From positions 31,499,501-31,563,500 of the forward strand of contig CM050446.2 of NCBI GenBank assembly GCA_027563935.2: a stretch of DNA of 64,000 bases, in the 5' to 3' direction. How positions within the stretch are numbered: position 1 is the stretch's first letter; each line of letters starts with the position of its first letter. A program made the translations under genes and the position numbers. This document shows positions 34,883 to 47,800 of this stretch, piece after piece. The stretch is from Costus lasius (Eukaryota; Streptophyta; Magnoliopsida; Zingiberales; Costaceae). The notes beneath the pieces are model-generated. The model saw nothing but the letters and a program-made list of their open reading frames with translations, did no database searches and had not been told where the DNA came from.

Positions 34883-36420
34883 TGTGTCCGCAAGTGCACG
34901 GATACGTCGAAGTAATAAAAATATCGATCCCAAAGAGACCAACAACCAAGTACTGACTTATCTTAGGATCGTTAGTTAGACAGATTTTTTTATCTTAACT
35001 AAACTATAGAAAGAGTAAAACACAATTGACTTGTAATCAAATTATGAAAATTCAGGATTTCGGGTTCACTACTCTATGTTTTATGACTTTTCTAAATAAG
35101 AACATCTTAAGAAAGATTCATTGTGTTGAAGGAGATTTATCTGCATGTATAGATTGCCCCCTCTCAGCAGTACAATCTGGTGTTTATCCAAATTAATCTC
35201 CTACTCTCATGGTTATTAACTCGAAATAAACCCAATGAGTTCTTGACAATTCTATAAAATCCCTCAAGCCGATTCAAACTACTCTCATGTTCAAATCAAC
35301 TTGTTCAAAAACTGTAGATTAGACGTCACAATTCACCTCTCAGTACTTCTTGCGACGTCTCTAACATGCAAATTATGGCCAGTAAACAACATATAAATAA
35401 GCACAATAGTATTGAATCTAACACAAATAAATTACTTCATAAGAAGATAATAAACAATCAAGTCCTGAAAACATAGAGGGTTACACCCTCAATCCTGAAT
35501 AAAAGAATTACACTAACATGTTCAACATGTTCACGGTGTAAAAATCCATGTTTTAATTACAAAATTGGCAAAATAAAAATAGAATTGACTAGGAAGATGA
35601 GAATCAAGGCTCCCTGATGAAGATCAACTCCAGCCGACTGAAAAAACAAAGCTTTTCTGGTGAGAAAGTGAAGATCACTGTCGTTCGCCCTTGATTTCGC
35701 CCCTTTCTCGAATTCACATTAAATCCTTGCAAAAAGCCCCCAATAATCACTCCTTTGGTAGTTTATATAGTTCTCTATCATCTAATTAGAGTTTTCCCAA
35801 AATTTGGCTAAAAAATGAGCCAAATCGAGCAAAAAACAAGGTCAAAACTGAAACTGGAGGACAAAAATATGGTCGTGAAAATAAATATGGCATGGCAGTA
35901 TTTTTTTCTATGTCTTCTGGAAATAAACCCGATAGAAATACGGCCATGAAAATATCACAGGCGAGTCATATTTCTTTCTGTGGATTTTCTTACACAAATT
36001 ATGATTGTGAAAAATATCACAGGTGGACCGTATTTCTTTATGTGGATTTCTAGTATTTTGTGCTGAGTAAAATACGACCGTGATAAATATCATAGGCATG
36101 CCATATTTCTTTCTGTACTCTTCCAGAAAATATGGCCGTGAAACTAATCACGGGTGGGGTGTAGTTTTCAAGCTAGCTTCGATTCATATGAAATTTGATG
36201 GGTGACTTCATCTCGATGTCTGGAATCCATTCTTACATTCGGATCTTTCAAAATCCATCAAAATTTGGTCATTTTCCCCTAAAATATGACAAAAATAAAG
36301 AGAGGTAAAGATTCCGAACAAACAAAAGAATTTAAATCGAAATGAGTAAACATATGATAGAAAAAAGAGATAATTGATGGTAAAAATATACTAAAAATAC
36401 TATATAAATGCATAACATCA
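34883..36420 (-). repeat. Gypsy2 5' LTR (about 1.54 kb)
   Basis: Plus-strand limits TGTGTCCGCAAGTGCACGG and TATAAATGCATAACATCA. Shares scattered blocks with the other Athila-type LTRs here: CACCTCTCAGTACTTCTTGC near 35335, and TTTGTTTGTTCGGAATCTTT on the minus strand near 36320. Confidence 0.8.
35867..36165 (-). repeat. Array of five paired modules in the gypsy2 LTR
   Basis: Each pair has an ATACGGCCGTGAAA-like half (35867, 35938, 35998, 36071, 36129) followed after a few bases by ATCACAGGYGGNCCGTATTT or a variant. The period is about 60-70 bp. Position in the LTR matches the gypsy1 array, but the motif sequence is family-specific. Confidence 0.65.
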
Positions 36421-36616
36421 TAAGGTCGATTCTCTATCTCAAAAATTAGATTCTTTTACTTTTCCTTTAGTTGCAGTTAATTTTGTTTCTTATGAGGTTT
36501 GTGGTGTTACAGGTTATGCTTCTACCAACTATCAGCTTTTAGCCTCACCACAGGATGACTCTTGTCAGAAGCATGTTAATGTTTTAGGCAACTACAACCA
36601 ATGGTAGGTGAATGAC
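36421..36616. other. Unassigned short stretch between gypsy2 and an LTR fragment
   Basis: About 45 codons from roughly 36469 read open on the plus strand (VSYEVCGVTGYASTNYQLL) and end at TAG near 36608. There is a pyrimidine tract before it, but I recognise no family. This could be a scrap of host gene or of another element. Confidence 0.25.
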
Positions 36617-37400
36617 CCTTAGGGAGTTTGTTGGCATGTCTTCATGGGCCCTTAGGGAGTCTGTTGGCATGTCTTCCTTGGCCCTTTGGGCCACTTTGGT
36701 CACTTGGGTCCTTTGGGCTTCTTTGGCTCCATAACACGGGCCTTATATGGATGCATGACTGAAAGCGTATAACCATACCCAAGCGAAGCCTGATTTAGTC
36801 ATAACCATAAGATTGGGTATAAACAAAATGGTGACACACTTTATCTAATCGGATATCAGTTTGGCAAAGGGATTGTATTGCATGGATACCTTGTTGCGAT
36901 GATGGGGATGTCAATGTTGATATTCATTCTGAATACTTGAGTAGCAGCGATGCACTGCTAGGTAACACTCATTGTTTGTGATGACATGAGTTCATCACTG
37001 CCAACGTTAAAGAAACCTATATGGTCATACACCTTGATACTCGAATTCTCATATTGATCAGGTAGTCTTATGATCGAGTTATTTCATAACTTGAATCTAT
37101 TTAGGAGATTTTATCAACGCCGATATGCCTGATGAGATGGAAGAAACTTATTAGAGTCAAACTTCATTTTTAGTAGGTTGACCCCGAGTTAACTATGGTT
37201 AGCCATATTTGACTAGGGTTGCATTGGATTGAGTTCAATGGCTTAATCAACCTATTTAATGAAGTTTGGGATGACCCATTAATTAATAGGAGCCCACTAA
37301 TAAGTGATCTTGAAGAGAAATTCGTGCTTAAGGGTATAATGGAGAGATTTACTGTGCCTTAGGTGCATAAAGTACTAATTAGATTAGGACTAGTGCCTAT
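36617..37400 (+). repeat. Decayed LTR fragment of the copia2 family
   Basis: From about 36745 the sequence follows the solo LTR (12617-14523) in the same orientation: ACTGAAAGCGTATAACCATA, a GATGATGGGGATGTC block near 36900, TTAGGAGATTTTATCA near 37100. It is heavily diverged with many indels. It begins with a short direct duplication (CCCTTAGGGAGT, about 33 bp apart). No TSD found. Confidence 0.6.
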
Positions 37401-37438
37401 ACCCTGATATGACATCCCTCTTAGCGTTGGACTTAGTC

Positions 37439-37920
37439 TAAACACATGAGAGGAAGGTTTTTTTAACGCATGAGAGGAAGGTTTGTTTATATGCCACCCT
37501 GCAACCGCCCCAAATCGTCTCGCCCCGCTCGTCGCTGCTCGCGAACGAAAGCTCGCGGACGCCACTCGTAGATGAAAGCTCGCGGACGACTCTCACAGAC
37601 GAAAGCTCGTGGACAGAAATGCTCGCTGCCCCGCTAGATGTCGCCGCTCGCAGACGCCTCGCGCCGCCCTGCTCGCCACCCTGCAACTGCCCTAAATCGT
37701 CCCGCCCCGCTCGCTGCTCACGGACGCCACTCGTAGACGAAACCTCACGAACACCAACTCACAGACGTCTTCGCCTCTCGCAGACAGACGTTGCGGACGC
37801 CACTGAAGCTGACCTCGCTGCTGAAGCTGACTTCGCCTCTCGCAGATGGATTCGCGGACGCCGCTCGCAAGAGGGCGCTCGCCGTTCGTGGAAGCAAACG
37901 CACGCTGGATATTTTGAACA
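37439..37920. repeat. GC-rich degenerate repeat array upstream of the four-exon gene
   Basis: Two copies of ACATGAGAGGAAGG at 37443-37485 are followed by many degenerate units of about 27 bp built on CTCGCGGACGCCACTCGTAG and GACGAAAG. A 40-bp segment (GCCACCCTGCAACCGCCCC...) at 37493 recurs near 37674, implying a duplication of about 180 bp. The block is far richer in CpG than its AT-rich surroundings. Frames through it are open only because of the repeat; I do not call a protein. Confidence 0.6.
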
Positions 37921-38899
37921 CGTGAAAATCACGTGATAGATTTTAATCCTCCTATGTTTCTCTTCCGTCCTATTTTCCTATTCATCCTATTTTATTATCC
38001 ATTCTTTTTTCGGTCCTCCTAATATACACACCCTTAATAAATAAATTAATCTATTAACTTTATGAGCTTAAAACAACATAGTAATCTAATTTAAAATACT
38101 TAAATTTAAGTTAGTAATAATAAATATATTAAGTTTTATATACTATATTATCTGTTCGTGTGGCCAAATATAACACAATCTCTTTGTGCTTATTAGTGAT
38201 AATCTCTAAAATTAAAAATAACTTATTTTTCCCTAGTTGGATTGGACCTACACAGTAGTAGATTTACTCTAGCCTTGCATTACAACCTAACTAAAACTTA
38301 TTTGTCTACATATAAAAAAATAAACTAAATAATATTTGTATGTACAATTTTTATATGAAGACTATAATTAATTATAATGCTTTCTTGTATTGTCAAAGTA
38401 GGTGCACATACATAATTTTATTTTTATATAAATACAAATTTTGGAAAGTTGAACACACAAATGTTTAGTTATGTGAATTCCTAAGCAAATAAATATTATA
38501 AAAGCTCAAATGCTTATTTTTTGAACTACATAAATATATGATTTCCAAAAGTTAAAATATTTAAATTTCTGACCAAAAATATATTTTGAAATAAATGAAT
38601 ATGAATTTTAAAATTTTGAAATAAATGAATATGAATTATGGATTACTTTGGAAGAAGGAAGATTTTCTCAATTAAGAAGAAAATTTTTTGTGAAAAAGAT
38701 GTTTGTGCACAATGGGCATTTAATTGGCGAATAAATAAGGAGAGCTTTATTAATTTATTCAACGAACTACCATCTCCTCCTATCTCGGGACATTCGTCAA
38801 TTCACCTTCCACACTTGCTTGTCCACAAACCCTAATCCATGCCTTCAACCTCACTCTCCTGAAACTTTCGCCTCCCCCCTCATTCTCCACGAGGAGTCT
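37921..38899. other. AT-rich intergenic region and 5' leader of the four-exon gene
   Basis: No coding sequence seen. It holds a short direct duplication (GAAATAAATGAATATGAATT, twice at about 38590-38638) and, near the gene, a short upstream ORF at 38839-38862 (ATG, 7 codons, TGA) in a frame different from the main ATG at 38900. The promoter and transcript start must lie here but no clear TATA box stands out. Confidence 0.45.
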
Positions 38900-41800
38900 A
38901 TGTCGATTGCAACGGCATCTTTCTCGCGCCTTCATCGGCTCTATCCATTTCCCGTTTGCCCCTGCCGCCTCAGATTCGCCAATCCTCCTTCGGCCTTCCC
39001 TCTGTTCTCACCCGACCTGCACCTTCCGTCGCTTCTGGTGGCAGCGGTCCCTTCCCCGGATCCGCCTCGCCAGCGAATTGGACCCGCCGCATCAGGTGAT
39101 GCGAAATTATCCGGCTCGGTTGATCCCCTGGGATAAAGCTGAAAACTTTTTTTTTCAGGTAATGACGTTGAGGGCAACCTGAGAAGGGCCATCCCCGGCC
39201 AGCTGAGTTTGGATGAGCTCCTTCCGGTCGCCGAAATGCTCTGCGTGACACCGCCCATCATATGTTCGATCTGTGTTCTCCTGAGTGCTGCGCTTCCTGG
39301 TTTGTCGAAGCGCTTCCATGTGTCTTTCGGGAGCAAATTTTTTGTTTTGCAGTATGCTATGTTGGTTGGAGCTGTGGTAATAGGTAATTTGATACGATGG
39401 CGGCAGTGGCAGAGGATTTGCAGGGTGAATGATGGTGGTACCAATGTTAGTTTGATTGGGAGGATCGAGAAGGTGGAAGAGGACATCAGGAACTCGGCTA
39501 CGATTGTTAAGGTGCTCTCTAAGCAACTTGAGAAGCTTGGTACCAGGTTCAGACTCATCAGGAAGGTCTTAAAAGAGCCCATTGCTGAGGTAATACTTGC
39601 TTTCTGTTCTCCCACTTATTGGCGCTTTGTATCTATCTGTATTTTTAGTCAATTTCATTTAGTTCGCACATTCTTCGCACTGTTGCTATTCCCCAGACGA
39701 TATACTAGCAAATCGCATGCTAACTAACCAAAGATCCACATGCAAGTATACAATATGCAGTTTAAGCTGCTAGAATTCAATTTTAATCAAGTTCTAACAA
39801 CGTAAATCTGTACTGTATAGAAGTCTACTAGTCAACTTTGTTGGAGGTTCTTCTTTGCAGCACAATTGTCAGGTAATCAATTTGGAAACAAGACAAAGGG
39901 TGAATACTAAACTACTGCCTAACAAGATAAAAGGTGAATACTAAACTCGACCAGATGAGAAGAATGCAGGATGTAGGATGCAGGGTGAATACTAAACTAC
40001 TGCCTAACAAGACAACGTAAATCTCCTGTATTTATGTGTGACTTGGCAACGGATGCAGGATGTACACTGCTTAGCAGAGCTTTGTTGGCCACATGGCATC
40101 TGGAGGCGGCGTCTTCATCGAGGTGAGTATAATTTTGTTGGCCACCAGATGAGAGGGAACGACGAGTGTGACATTCCAAAAAAGGAGAGAAGGAACGTTC
40201 ACCATGACTGAGGATGGAATCAAAGTGAACACAATGTTGGTGGGATTCTAGAGGTCCCAATCCCATCATTGTGGGAGTGGCACTTGTTACTCTGGGTGGA
40301 TCCGATCGGCTCAACTTCTTTCTTCCCCTACTTATGCTCTTGTCGGTGTCGAGCATGGGTCATCGTCGGCAGTCCTCTCTTCCCTCTCCTTCAAGCGAGG
40401 CTGAGGCTAAGGCGAGCGTAGGTAGTGCTCGTCTCAGTTACAGCCAGGGACAAAAAAGGAAGGGAGGTGAAGAGTAAACGTATTCTGGTTAAAATTCTAC
40501 GAAATTTAGTCAAAGTTCTATGAGTTTTGATCAAGTTATATGAGTTTTACAAAATATGGTCAAAATTCTACGAACATTGGTCAAAGTTCTATGAAATTTG
40601 ATTAAATTCTATGAGTTCTCTAAAATTGTCAAAGTTCTACGAAATTATAATGGGCATTTATTACTTATAACGCCCATTATTTTGTATATTATTATGGACA
40701 TTTATTCAAACTATTATGACCATTTATTCAGACTATTACAACCATTTTATTTCATACTATGATGGCTATTTTATTTACCAAACTAACACATATTGTATAC
40801 AATATTGACTTTAACCAACGAAGAGCGCGTCCAACGAGCCACTCTAGTGAGCAAGGGAGGAGTGGGAGAGACAGTAGCGACAATAAGAGCGGGGAAGAGA
40901 AGAGCACATTTGGCGAGCGACTAGAAGAGCGCATTCGATAAGCGACTCCAGCGAGCAAGAGAGGAGCGGTAGAGATAGGTAGAGATAGCAGCAGTAGCAA
41001 AGCAGCAAGCACGAGGGAGAGTAATTGAAGATATGGTTGTGTTTTCATTACCAAGTGGACCAAATCATGATTGGTCTGGTTCATTACCAAATGGTTTGAC
41101 CGGTATCGGTGGTCCATAGTGTCGGTATCGGTGGTACTAAACCAGTACGATTGGTATGTAACCACCAACCTTAACTCTTTTATGTTCAGCAACTGTCATA
41201 CTATATGTTAATAAAAAAATATTGAATAATTAAATTAGTCATAAAACTTTTGAAAGATGAGTCACAAATTAGGGTTAAGTGCGGTAAGAACGCAACATAT
41301 GAAATCTCTTGTTTATTGTACAAATTTATGAATTTATTTAAAAGATACTTTGACCGAAACAAAAACAAGAAATCAAGAATTGTTGTCACCAAGATCAAAC
41401 TAAAAAAATTGAGAAATATTGCAATTTTCAATAGTAGTTTCTTAGGCACTTTTAATATCTGGTAGAATTGTAGTTTTGCAAATATTTCCTTTTGGGAAAA
41501 AAATGAATTTTTACATTTCTAGAGTTTTTTATCCAAAAATATCCATTTTCATTATTCTATTACTTTCACTTCTAGATGCATGCTACTCTTCTACTTGTCA
41601 ATACAACTGCTCTATTTATCTGTAATTTTGTATTTGTTTTTTGATTTTTTGTAGACTGCAGCCTTAGCACAGAAAAACTCTGAGGCTACCCGAGTATTAG
41701 CCATGCAGGAGGAGATTCTTGAGAAGGAACTTGGTGAAATCCAGAAGGTCTTGCTGGCAATGCAGGTAAATATTCCTATACCAGGAGGTTTTTCTTCTAA

Positions 41801-44800
41801 TTTTTAACGTAAGTAACTTTGCAGATTTTGATTATCTGGATTATCTTGGTTGTGACTTCCATTCTGAGGCCTGCATGTGAAAAAAATGTTTATGCAATTT
41901 TCTGCGATTGATAGTTTTTTATTAAGAAAGCATGTCCTTTTTCGAAGGCAAATATTATTTCTCTATCTGATGTTAGCTTTGTACAATAATTTATATCCAT
42001 TTACTTGTAAGCTCCTTCCATGCATTGAATTGCAAGTCTGGTCATACTTAGAAATGGCCCAAACTGGCCAGCAGCTCATGTTCCTCATGACCCTCACGAC
42101 CCTACATGCCATGGCCTGGTCTTGTCATATACTGTTGAGTGGTGAATGGGCCACAGGCAGTCAGGAGTCAGCAACTTGTATGTGTCTTATGCTGATCTAG
42201 TTATTTTGAGGATTTGAATTGGGTTCGACTTGGCTCATAAAGTTGATCACTATTCTTGGCATTACGCATGGCTCAGCTCAACTTGACATGCAGCAAGACC
42301 TGTGTGAGCTAAGAATGAATCTTGATTATTTTAGTCATTTTGCCCTATAAATGATTTAAAATTAAGATTATTATTGTCTTTTGAGTATATGTTTACAACT
42401 TTATCACAGTTAAAATCTGGTCAAATTGGCAAGAGTAGCCCAAAGTGCCCTATAAATTTCCCTCTTCCAATTATCCTCCACGCTTGAATTTCTTTCCCTT
42501 ATTTTTGCTTAAAGCACTTACAATTTTTTTTACTCAAATTCTCTTTTAGATACATAAAAATTGTATTAGTCTTCTCTTAATTTATACTGAACTTGATTTT
42601 ATGAACAAGTGATCATGAAGCTAAACATGGTTAAAGATTCAAACTAGAGTCTACTTCTTATTAGATAGATTTTAAATGATCGCTTATTTTGTATAATTAA
42701 CCATTTACTTAAATTTATTTATTTTCTACTAATTTTTAGATATATTTTATTGTATTTTTATTTGTGTAGAGCATATGACGAGATTAAATGATGAATTATA
42801 TTTTTTACCATAGGAACTAGAAAATAAAATCACAAAGTTAAACCATCCAAATGATGCTTTTGAGCAACTAGATAATTTTAACATCGGTCTATTCTTAATT
42901 ATTATATAGGAGCAAGTGTTAACATAGGCAAAAATAAGGTGAAGAAAAGCAACTGGTAGCATGATCATTTATTAATGTTGTGAAAAGTATATAGGCAACT
43001 CAAATGGTTGCAATTTAAAATAATTACTCTTTATTAAAATAAAACTACGTAGACTTGAGCCATTCTTAAATATTATATATGTAAATATTTCATATGGTTA
43101 CAATGTAAAATAAATATTTTTTATATAAATAAAAATGTAAACTGTATCTTTGTGCATCCTTCATAGTCATTGTATAAAATATTTAAAAAAAATTTGTTTG
43201 TTTAAATATCCAAAATTAATTTTTTGTTTTTATAATTGTTTGGTTTTCAGAAATATTTTGAATTGTCTTAAATTTTTTTTCTTGAAAATTTTTATATGTG
43301 AGCCATCATAGGCCCATGGATTGCTCGAGGAAACATGGACCAGATTGGGACTGGGCGTTGCCTGAACCATGGGATGGGCAAAACATTTAAGACTGGTTTC
43401 AAGTAGTGCCGACGCACTAAAAAATTTGTTATGTCATGTGTTATAACACATGGAGTGGTGTGCTCCCCAGGTTGAATTGGCGGCCTAACCTGTAGTTGAG
43501 AAGTGTAGTAGAGAATTTATAACATCGGATCAATATGTTTTGTATGCATGATTTTGTCTTGGTGAATGGTGATATAATGAGGAAAGCTCCTATAGAACAT
43601 ACTCAAAGATTTATAAAACATATTTAGATTTCCTAGTTAGAAGAGTGAGCTATTTATGGTTAGTGTTGCAAAGAGAGGTAAAGGTGAGTCCAGGGATAAT
43701 GAGAAGTGATTGGTTATTGTTTGTTGAATCGGAGATATTTATCTACATATAAGCTTTTGACAGGAAAAAAAGATTTGGAAAACTAATTGCCAAGAAATTG
43801 GGATAATATAGAATGTTGTTGTTATTGTTGTTTTTTAAACCTATAAGTTCCTTTCACAAAACATATAAATTCCTTCCTGACTATGGTTTTTGTGGAAATA
43901 AACTCTGTTTTTTTTTTCATTTATGACCAACACAACATGATCCTTGCGCAAATGAGGTGATCAATGACGAGGACTTTCTGGTGCAGATTTAATGAAAAAT
44001 ACTCCTAATGTGTTTGATACAGATGGGCCAACACAGGCCCAATGGAAGGTCTACACCAGGCGCGCGGCCCAGGCCCAGTAGGGTAAAGAGGGGTTTGTAA
44101 GGGAAGAGGGAGGCGTGTGGGAGATTATCGATCTTGTCTTTTGCTTTGTTAGGTTAACCCTAATTTCTCATCACAGTGGTGATTTGAGGGACGATCTTGT
44201 GATCGTAACAGTGGTTCGACCTGCCGGATCCCACTGAGAGCGGCGAGCGGCGAGCGGCTGGTGTTCACAGTATCGTCGGTGAACGAATGAGAAGAAGATT
44301 GTCGCCAGAGAAGATTTCGATCGAGCGACATGGCGACGACGAGATCTGATTCACGTTTTGATGCTATCGAAAAAACCTTGCAAGATATGTTGGCGGTAGA
44401 GGAGCGACGGCGCAAGGCAGAAGCTGCCAACAAGGATCGCCAGCGAGAGGTCGACGAAGAGAGGAGGACGATGAAGGAGGATTTGCTAGAGGTGAAACAA
44501 TTGATGACAGAGATGCTGAAAGGGAAGGCGAGCGACGGCAACACGGCGGCGTCTTCTGACTCTCGCCATCGGGAGCATGAAGCACCGCAGGCGGATGGGG
44601 CGACGGAGCGAGGGGACTGGAGCGATGAAGAGGCGCGACCGCCTGGCGCAGGTGCTTGGCCATCGGTCCAAGAACCTTTTCCGATGGATGCCTGTCGGCG
44701 ACCGATGCACCCCCCTGTAGCGGACAGACCACGGCCGGGCATACGTGAATTTTATCCGACCGAAGAGAGACAGGCGATGGTGGAGGAGTTCGAACCACAT

Positions 44801-47800
44801 GGAGAGTGGGGGGGCCAGGGCATGGGAGGGCAGCGCGCATGGTGCAAACGTGTGGAGCTGCCGGTGTTTGATGGGTCCGATCCCTTGGGATGGATTACTA
44901 GAGCGGAACAATACTTTCACATCCAAGGCACACCTGATGATCAACGAGTTCCCTTGGCGTTTGTTAGTATGGAAGGTGCTGCGGTCCACTGGTTCAGTTG
45001 GTTGAGGAGGCTGGAGATTGATATCTCTTGGGGGATGCAGAAGGACGAGATGCTGGCGCGGTTCAATGCATGCGATGCAGCAAATCCGTTCGAATTGCTG
45101 GCATCTCTAGAGCAAGGAGGAAAGACTGTCGGAGAATACATATAAACCTTTGAGGGGTTGGTGGCTCGGTTACCTAGGCTATCCGCTTATCCGCTCCTCA
45201 ATACGTGGGATATTTCCTCAGTGGGTTGCGAGAAGACATACGGCGCTGGATAAGAACTTTCGACCCCGACACAGTACGGAGAGCTATTTTTTTAGCACGA
45301 AATTTTAAAGAGGTATTGGGAGGCAAAAGTTTTTCCTCTCAACCGAGCAAGAGCTATGGAGGAGGGCGTACCGGATTCTCGTTTATTCCACGAACAGCTT
45401 CGTCCCAGATTCATACATAAGGCGGGGGAAACAGGCAGGCAGTCGCTAGGTCCGAAGGTGCATCCAACAAGGGCAACGAAGGTGGGACTTTGGGAACAGC
45501 GGCAAGTTCTACCGGCTCCAGCCGTGCGCTTCCAAGAGAGGAGGGTCGGAGAATACCTGGAGGAGGAAATACTGATAGTAGAACACCGGGTAGCTACTCC
45601 CTATCTTACCAGGAATTCAAGGATAAGAGGGAGAAAGGATTATGTTTTCGTTGTGACCAACCGTATTATCCCATGCATCGCTGTGCTAACAAGAATCTGA
45701 GGCTCATGGTCATGGCAGAAGACGAAGGAGACCCAGAGTCAGAGAGTTACCAACCCGAGGATCAGGAGGAAGGTAATATGGAGGTTGCTTTAAATTCTAT
45801 GGGGGCGGTTTCTTTAAATTCCATAGGAGGCATATCCAGTCCCAGCACTCTCAAGCTGATGGGGCGGTTAGAGGGTGAAGATATAGTGGTGATGGTTGAC
45901 AGTGGGGCCACGCACAATTATATTTCGAGCCGTTTGGCGAGGGAAATGCAGCTTAGGGTAGAATCTACCCCTCGTTTTGGAGTCCACCTAGGGGATGGTG
46001 GTAGAGTAACAACCCAGGGGAAATGCGCAGGTCTACAAATTACACTCGGTCCAGTAGAGGAAACTCTGGATGCTTACCTCTTTGGCCTCGGCGGCGTTGA
46101 CCTCATCCTTGGAGTGGCATGGCTCCAATCGTTAGGGGAGGTGAAGGCGGACTGGAGTCGATTATATATCAAGTTTCAACGGGGTGGCAAGGAGGTGGTG
46201 CTACAGGGTAGCCTCGCGTTGATAAGGGCTTAATCGTCTCTAAGAGTCCTGGCGCGTCTGACAGAGGTGGAGTGTTGGGCTTTGGTTTGGGCAATAGATG
46301 GAAGGGAATCGCAGATGATTGATGAGTCCTTATCAAGTGTTCAAGAAGCCCAACTGAGGCAGAGGCTCGAGAAGTTCGGGGGGTTTTTGCGGAGTTAGGG
46401 TCGTTATACCACCGACTCGAGCCACCGATCATGCCATTGTGCTCATGCCGGAGGAGGGACCAGTTCGGGAGCGCCCTTATCGCTATGCCCACAGCCAGAA
46501 AGATGAGATGACCAAGCTGGTGAAAGAAATGCTATTCGCCGGGATCATACAACCTAGTTCCAGCTCCTACTCCAGCCCGGTTATCTTGGTGCGAAAGAAG
46601 GATGGAAGTTGGCGTTTCTGCGTGGATTACCGAGCTCTAAACGACATAAATATCCCAGATAAGTACCCAATACCTGTAATTGAAGAATTATTGGATGAAT
46701 TGCAAGGAGCACATTACTTCTCCAAGATTGACTTGCGCTCAGGGTACCATCAAATTCGCGTTAAGGAGGACAATGTACCAAAGACAGCTTTTCGAACGCA
46801 TGACGGCCACTACGAGTTCCTGGTGATGCCGTTTGGGTTGAAAAACGCACCGGCGACTTTTCAAGCAGCCATGAATGACACCTTCAGACTTTACCTGCGG
46901 CAGTTTGTATTGGTTTTTTTTATGACATTCTTGTCTACAGTGCTACTTGGGAGGAGCATATGGATCATCTCGCTCAGGTCTTGGAAATTCTACAGCATCA
47001 ACACTGGGTCGCAAATCAAAAAATGTGTCAATTTGGGCGGCAACAAATAGAATATCTGGGACATATAACCCAGCCCGGCATTGTAGCGATGGACCCCAAC
47101 AAGGTGGAGGCGGTTACGAGGTGGCCAATCCCGCGGTCGGTCAAGGAGGTGAGGGGTTTCCTGGGTTTAACCGGCTATTATCGCCGTTTCGTGCGGGATT
47201 ATGGGAAGATAGCCCGTCCACTAACGGATTTGTTAAAGAAGGATGCTTTTAACTGGAATGCCGAGGCACACCAAGCATTTAATAAGCTCAAAACCGAAAA
47301 GACATCTGCCCCAGTTTTAGCTCTGCCAAATTTTCAGTGCATGTTCACGGTGGAGTGCGATGCCTCTGGTAGGGGTGTAGGCGCGGTGCTTATGCAGGGA
47401 GGTCGACCCGTGGCGTATTTCAGCAAGGCCCTTTCTGATCGAAGCCTAGCTAAATCAACGTATGAGAAGGAGCTCATGGCTCTGGTGTTGGCAGTACAGC
47501 ATTGGAGACCCTACTTGTTGGGCCGACATTTTCAAGTTTTAACTGATCAAAAGGCATTGCAACACCTTCTGCAACAGAGGATCACCACCCCCGATCAGCA
47601 ATAATGGTTGGTCAAATTATTGGGTTATAACTATGAAATTAAATACAAGACTGGAAACACAAATCAAACAGCTGATGTTTTGTCGCGAATGCCCAGGCAT
47701 GCTGAATTGTCAGCTTTCTCTTTACCAGTATGGGGGGACCTTCCGCAGGTGATGGAAGCGGTGAGGGAGGATCCGGTTCTACAAAAGATAATCCAGAACA

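Larger units (their letters stand above)
32086..36420 (-). mobile_element. Gypsy2: Athila-like element, right part, protease region deleted
   Basis: From right to left: 5' LTR (34883-36420), tRNA-Asp-type PBS (34856-34873), gag (32941-34429), then the linker between protease and RT (32473-32900), cut at 32085 by copia3. The protease expected between gag and linker is missing: gag ends at YKPPIPFP and sequence matching the gypsy1 linker starts within about 100 bp. This is the outermost and presumably oldest layer of the nest seen here. Confidence 0.8.

Noticed and set aside
37619..37936. 105-codon ORF in the GC-rich array
   Set aside because: Open only because the repeat unit lacks stops; composition is repeat-driven and there is no start or splice context.
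38941..39615. 224-codon ORF on the minus strand opposite exons 1 and 2
   Set aside because: It is antisense to the spliced gene; the plus-strand reading has proper splice sites, a transit-like start and continues through exons 3 and 4.
43981..44030. Alternative exons of the four-exon gene inside intron 3
   Set aside because: The only coding-like sequence there is chromovirus protein bounded by LTRs and TSDs.
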